Shown here: piece after piece, positions 6,991-9,662 of the stretch
Layout of the letters: each line of letters opens with the position of its first letter
How positions within the stretch are numbered: position 1 is the stretch's first letter
From: Fimimonas sp963619835
Lineage (GTDB): Bacteria > Bacillota > Clostridia > Christensenellales > CAG-314
Length of the DNA: 9,662 nucleotides
Reading direction: 5' to 3'
Assembly: GCA_963619835.1 (NCBI GenBank)
Contig: CAVEYD010000035.1
Coordinates: 1 to 9,662, forward strand
Program-made: the position numbers and the translations under genes
The notes under the pieces: generated by a model
What the model saw: the letters and a program-made list of their open reading frames with translations, nothing else
Told to the model about the DNA's origin: nothing
Database searches by the model: none

Positions 6991-8784
6991 ATGGCAGAAT
7001 TGCTTAACGGACAACAGCGCACAATGATGTGTGGCGAAGTTTCGTCTGATAATATAGGACAAGAAATTACTTTGATGGGTTGGGTTCATCGTCGTAGAGA
7101 TCTTGGCGGACTTATATTTTTGCAATTGAGAGACAGAAGCGGAATTTCTCAAATTGTTTTTGATACCGATGTTTGCAGTCATGATTTGCTTGAAAAAGCT
7201 TCGACTATCAAACTTGAGTATGTTGTGTCGGTTGTCGGTAAGGTTCGTAGACGTACCGGAAATAATGTCAATCCCAACATGAAAACAGGTGAAATTGAGA
7301 TTGTTGCCGAACAACTTAAAATACTTTCCGAGGCAGAGACAACGCCGTTTTCGATTGGTGACGAAAATGCCAACGAAATGCTTAGATTGAAATATCGTTA
7401 TTTAGATTTACGTCGTGAAAAACTGCAACAAAATTTATTGTTGCGTAGTAAAATTTGCAAAATTACACGTGATTACCTTTCGGATTGCGGTTTTTTGGAA
7501 ATTGAAACACCTATGCTAGGTCGTTCGTCTCCGGAAGGAGCGCGCGATTACCTTGTGCCTAGTCGTGTTCATCCGGGAAGCTTTTATGCATTGCCACAAT
7601 CTCCGCAACAATACAAACAGTTGCTTATGATTGGCGGTATGGACAGATACTATCAAATTGCTCGTTGCTTCCGTGATGAAGACTTGCGTGCTAACCGTCA
7701 ACCCGAGTTTACACAAATTGACCTTGAAATGAGTTTTGTCGATCAGGAAGAAGAGGTAATGCAAATTACGGAAGGCCTTCTTGTTAAAATGTTTAAGGAA
7801 ATTAGGGGCATTGAGCTTCCTAAGCATTTTAAGAGAGTTCCGTGGACTGAGTGCATGAATCGTTACGGTTCTGATAAACCTGATCTTCGTTTCGGCATGG
7901 AAATTAAGTGCTTGGATGAAATTGCAAAAGAAAGCAATTTTGTTGTATTTAAAAGTGCCATTGAAAATGGTGGAACAGTTAGAGCAATTGTGCTTGAGGG
8001 CGGTTGTGATAAACTTTCACGTAAGGAACTTGACAAACTTGTTGATTTTGTAAAAACTTACAAAGCAAAAGGACTTGCTTGGTACGGAATCGGTGCAGAA
8101 GGCATTAAATGCAGTTTTGCAAAAGCCGTTTCGCAGGAAGAATTGGATAAGATTGCAAATAGCCTTACTATGAAACAAGGTGACATCGCTTTGTTTGTTG
8201 CCGATAATTGGCAAACTACGGTTGTATCGTTAGGCGCATTGCGTTGTCATTTGGCTGCAAAATTTAATTTGTATAAGTCGGACGATTTCGCTGCTTTGTG
8301 GGTGGTTGATTTTCCGTTGTTTGAGTACTCGGAGGAAGAAGGACGTTTTGTAGCAATGCATCACCCATTTACTTCTCCTAAAAACGAAGACTTGCAATAT
8401 ATGCTTAGTGACCCCGCCAGAGTTCGTGCAAAGGCTTACGACGTTGTTATTAACGGCGACGAAATGGGCGGCGGAAGTATGCGTATTTATAATCAAGATG
8501 TTCAAAAACTTATGTTTAGAGCACTTGGTTTTAGTGACGAACAAATTGCGGCAAAATTTGGCTATTTTGTGGAAGCTTTTAAGTATGGTACTCCTCCTCA
8601 TGGCGGACTTGCATTGGGACTTGATCGTCTTGTAATGGTGCTTACCGAAACCAACAATATAAAAGATGTTATTGCTTTCCCCAAAATGCAAAATGCAAGT
8701 TGTATGATGACTGATGCTCCGTCACCTGTCGATGACAAACAACTTAATGAGCTTGAAATAAAACTGGATGTAAAAAATGACTGA
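6991..8784 (+). CDS. aspS: Aspartyl-tRNA synthetase
   Basis: A class IIb aminoacyl-tRNA synthetase that joins aspartate to tRNA(Asp) using ATP in the cytoplasm. The 597-residue length is typical of the bacterial type. An N-terminal OB-fold anticodon-binding domain (about 15-110) contains GWVHRRRDLGGLIF (30-43). The catalytic domain has motif 1 around GFLEIETPML (167-176), motif 2 FRDEDLRANRQPEFTQID (227-244) and motif 3 GLALGLDRLVM (539-549). It is interrupted by the bacterial GAD insertion domain (roughly 290-420). FGYFVEAFKYGTPPHGG (523-539) is highly conserved. Leu38 lies where some non-discriminating AspRS enzymes, which also charge tRNA(Asn), have histidine. That leans towards a discriminating enzyme but is not decisive without knowing whether GatCAB and AsnRS are present. 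The gene has its own promoter and overlaps the next gene by 8 nt. It is intact and confidently identified. Confidence 0.98.
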   Translation: MAELLNGQQRTMMCGEVSSDNIGQEITLMGWVHRRRDLGGLIFLQLRDRSGISQIVFDTDVCSHDLLEKASTIKLEYVVSVVGKVRRRTGNNVNPNMKTGEIEIVAEQLKILSEAETTPFSIGDENANEMLRLKYRYLDLRREKLQQNLLLRSKICKITRDYLSDCGFLEIETPMLGRSSPEGARDYLVPSRVHPGSFYALPQSPQQYKQLLMIGGMDRYYQIARCFRDEDLRANRQPEFTQIDLEMSFVDQEEEVMQITEGLLVKMFKEIRGIELPKHFKRVPWTECMNRYGSDKPDLRFGMEIKCLDEIAKESNFVVFKSAIENGGTVRAIVLEGGCDKLSRKELDKLVDFVKTYKAKGLAWYGIGAEGIKCSFAKAVSQEELDKIANSLTMKQGDIALFVADNWQTTVVSLGALRCHLAAKFNLYKSDDFAALWVVDFPLFEYSEEEGRFVAMHHPFTSPKNEDLQYMLSDPARVRAKAYDVVINGDEMGGGSMRIYNQDVQKLMFRALGFSDEQIAAKFGYFVEAFKYGTPPHGGLALGLDRLVMVLTETNNIKDVIAFPKMQNASCMMTDAPSPVDDKQLNELEIKLDVKND

Positions 8785-9190
8785 AAGCGGAGTGGTAATT
8801 TCTGTTAATAATGGTTTTGCAACTGTTCGAATAGGCAGAAATTCGGCTTGTGCATCGTGTGGTAAGTGCGGAATGACGGAAAATCAAAAGCACGTCGACG
8901 TGTATGCAAGTTGTGATGTTGCTTGCAAAGTGGATGATGTTGTCGAAATTGAAATTCCTGAAGCAAATACCACTAAAATGGCTTTAATTGCGTACGGTAT
9001 ACCGCTTTTGCCTGCTATCATGTTGCTTGTGTTGTCGTTGGCTTTGGCTTTTTCCGATTGGGTATCGATTTTGATGTTCTTTGGTGGATACATGTTGGGC
9101 TTATTGTTTGTTGGATTGATCGATCGAGCAAAAAAACGTAAATGGGCAAAACAACCGGTTGTGGTTAAAGTGCTTTTGAGCAAAAATTAA
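8777..9190 (+). CDS. RseC/SoxR-reducing-system family membrane protein
   Basis: A 137-residue inner-membrane protein of the RseC family. E. coli RseC works with the Rsx (Rnf-like) electron-transport complex to keep the SoxR iron-sulfur cluster reduced; in anaerobes the relatives are thought to associate with Rnf-type complexes, though their partner is unproven. The N-terminal cytoplasmic domain has a small beta-rich region (MTESGVVISVNNGFATVRIG) and a cysteine cluster C25-x2-C28-x2-C31, with further cysteines at 46 and 50. Two hydrophobic helices follow (about 68-91 and 95-116), then a basic stretch, RAKKRKWAKQ (117-126), consistent with a cytoplasmic C-terminus. It overlaps aspS by 8 nt in another frame and has only a weak ribosome binding site, so translation probably depends on aspS. 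A thioredoxin gene lies 60 nt downstream. The cysteine cluster is shorter than in E. coli RseC. Family assignment is good; the physiological role is inferred. Confidence 0.85.
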   Translation: MTESGVVISVNNGFATVRIGRNSACASCGKCGMTENQKHVDVYASCDVACKVDDVVEIEIPEANTTKMALIAYGIPLLPAIMLLVLSLALAFSDWVSILMFFGGYMLGLLFVGLIDRAKKRKWAKQPVVVKVLLSKN

Positions 9191-9203
9191 ATTGTATTGT
9201 AAT
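9176..9203 (+). promoter_or_regulatory. Possible weak promoter for trxA
   Basis: TTGAGC at 9176-9181 (4 of 6) and TGTAAT at 9198-9203 (5 of 6) are 16 nt apart, straddling the end of the rseC-like gene. Transcription would start near 9210, giving a leader of about 40 nt. Both boxes are imperfect and the area is AT-rich, so trxA may instead rely on read-through from aspS. Confidence 0.3.
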
Positions 9204-9237
9204 CTTCAAAAATCGGCTTCTTTAAAAGATTGTTGAA

Positions 9238-9245
9238 AAAGGAGG
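9238..9245 (+). promoter_or_regulatory. Strong ribosome binding site that sets the trxA start
   Basis: AAAGGAGG, 5 nt before the ATG at 9251, is the best Shine-Dalgarno match in the window. It excludes an in-frame TTG at 9230 and implies high translation of thioredoxin. Confidence 0.85.
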
Positions 9246-9250
9246 AAATT

Positions 9251-9568
9251 ATGAGTAAAGTTGAAAATGTTGTTGAATCGTTTAATGATTTTATCAAAGA
9301 CGGTGTTGCAGTGGTTGACTTTTGGGCAACGTGGTGCGGACCTTGTAAAATGCTTGCTCCTATTTTGGAGGGCGTTGCTGAGAAAATGTCAAATGTTAAG
9401 TTTGGCAAAGTTGATGTCGATTTAGCTCCCGAACTTGCAAAAGAATATAAAATCATGGCTATTCCTAACGTTTGTGTCTTTAAAAACGGTGAGCTTGTCG
9501 ATAGAATAATAGGTTTGTCGGAAGAAGATGAAATTATTGAAGTAATTTCAAAGCATATTGATAAATAA
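9251..9568 (+). CDS. trxA: Thioredoxin
   Basis: A small cytoplasmic dithiol-disulfide reductant that keeps protein cysteines reduced and supplies electrons to enzymes such as ribonucleotide reductase, itself reduced by thioredoxin reductase. The 105-residue product is the standard single-domain length. The active site WCGPC (28-32) sits in the canonical VVDFWATWCGPCKMLAPIL context, with Asp23 (the buried-acid equivalent) in VDFWA. The cis-proline is Pro72 in AIPNV, where Asn replaces the more usual Thr after proline. One extra cysteine, Cys75, lies just beyond it near the active-site face. FKNGELVDRIIG (77-88) is typical. There is no signal peptide. It follows the RseC-like membrane redox gene by 60 nt and is closed by a strong terminator. 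No thioredoxin reductase gene is present in the window. Identification is secure; which of possibly several thioredoxins this is cannot be said. Confidence 0.95.
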   Translation: MSKVENVVESFNDFIKDGVAVVDFWATWCGPCKMLAPILEGVAEKMSNVKFGKVDVDLAPELAKEYKIMAIPNVCVFKNGELVDRIIGLSEEDEIIEVISKHIDK

Positions 9569-9580
9569 ATTTAATTTAAG

Positions 9581-9613
9581 CCGAGATTTTTTGATGATAA
9601 AATCTCGGTTTTT
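9581..9613 (+). terminator. Rho-independent terminator after trxA
   Basis: CCGAGATTTT (9581-9590) and AAAATCTCGG (9599-9608) form a perfect 10-bp stem with an 8-nt loop, followed by TTTTT (9609-9613). On the opposite strand the stem is followed by CTTAAATTAA rather than a T-run, so it acts mainly on + strand transcripts. It is the only convincing terminator in the window. Confidence 0.93.
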
Positions 9614-9615
9614 AC

Positions 9616-9643
9616 GTGTCAATTTTATGTATACTATTGACAC
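9616..9643. repeat. Inverted repeat, likely operator of the next gene
   Basis: GTGTCAAT (9616-9623) and ATTGACAC (9636-9643) are perfect 8-bp reverse complements separated by 12 nt. The right arm contains TTGACA (9637-9642), a consensus -35 box. The distance between arm centres (about 20 bp, two helical turns) suits a dimeric regulator. It lies just after the trxA terminator and so probably belongs to the gene downstream of the window. The symmetry is seen; regulation is inferred. Confidence 0.55.
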
Positions 9644-9662
9644 TAAAAATTAGATATTATAT
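9637..9662 (+). promoter_or_regulatory. Start of a promoter cut by the window end
   Basis: A perfect TTGACA at 9637-9642 is followed after exactly 17 nt by TAT at 9660-9662, the first three bases of a possible TATAAT box cut off by the window edge. No coding sequence is visible after it. The -35 match is strong; the -10 cannot be verified here. Confidence 0.4.

Noticed and set aside
8230..8691. 153-codon open frame on the - strand inside aspS
   Set aside because: It lies wholly antisense to conserved aspS catalytic sequence, has low-complexity residue use and no recognisable domain or ribosome binding site; it is a shadow of the real gene.
9201..9231. Inverted repeat AATCTT / AAGATT between the rseC-like gene and trxA as a terminator
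   Set aside because: Only 6 bp with a 19-nt loop and no T-run after it; too weak, and it runs into the trxA ribosome binding site.
1..9662. Mobile element, CRISPR array, tRNA or rRNA gene, or undescribed defence system
   Set aside because: All space is taken by recognised housekeeping genes with short gaps. I saw no transposase, terminal repeats, regularly spaced repeats or RNA gene signatures on either strand.

Overview
The window is a compact stretch of AT-rich bacterial chromosome with eight intact genes, all on the + strand. It looks like a low-GC Firmicute, most probably an uncultured Clostridia-type anaerobe. The evidence is AT-rich codons and spacers, strong AGGAGG-type ribosome binding sites, consensus sigma-A promoters, and an HslV resembling the Bacillus/Clostridia ClpQ form in its GQxVxMK region. 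The comM-dprA-topA gene order and an RseC-family gene also fit. TGA is used as a stop (dprA, hslU, aspS) and never inside a gene, so the standard bacterial code applies. No species can be named from sequence alone.

Layout. Positions 1-179 are an AT-rich leader with a good promoter and an inverted repeat. Positions 180-5016 hold comM (YifB-type AAA+ helicase), dprA (RecA loader on single-stranded DNA) and topA (topoisomerase I), with a 5-nt gap and then a 4-nt ATGA overlap, so they form one operon. Positions 5017-5074 carry an extended -10 promoter for hslV and hslU, the two halves of the HslVU (ClpQY) protease. Positions 6916-6990 carry another promoter, followed by aspS (aspartyl-tRNA synthetase). 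An RseC-family membrane redox protein overlaps aspS by 8 nt, and a thioredoxin gene follows after 60 nt. A clear rho-independent terminator at 9581-9613 closes the block. The last 50 bases hold a perfect inverted repeat containing a consensus -35 box, probably the control region of the next gene.

How the genes work together. ComM, DprA and TopA all act on DNA: the first two process incoming single strands during natural transformation and TopA relaxes negative supercoils. HslVU is ATP-dependent protein quality control. AspS is core translation. RseC and thioredoxin are both cysteine redox proteins, which may be a functional link or chance. I see three to four promoters but only one terminator, so transcripts probably run through and overlap.

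Overall this is an ordinary housekeeping region. I found no mobile element, CRISPR array, RNA gene or novel defence-like system. The points worth a second look are small: an 11-residue HslV propeptide, two palindromes overlapping -35 boxes, a shortened RseC cysteine cluster, and a dprA-topA-hslVU neighbourhood lacking the trmFO, xerC and codY genes found there in Bacillus.
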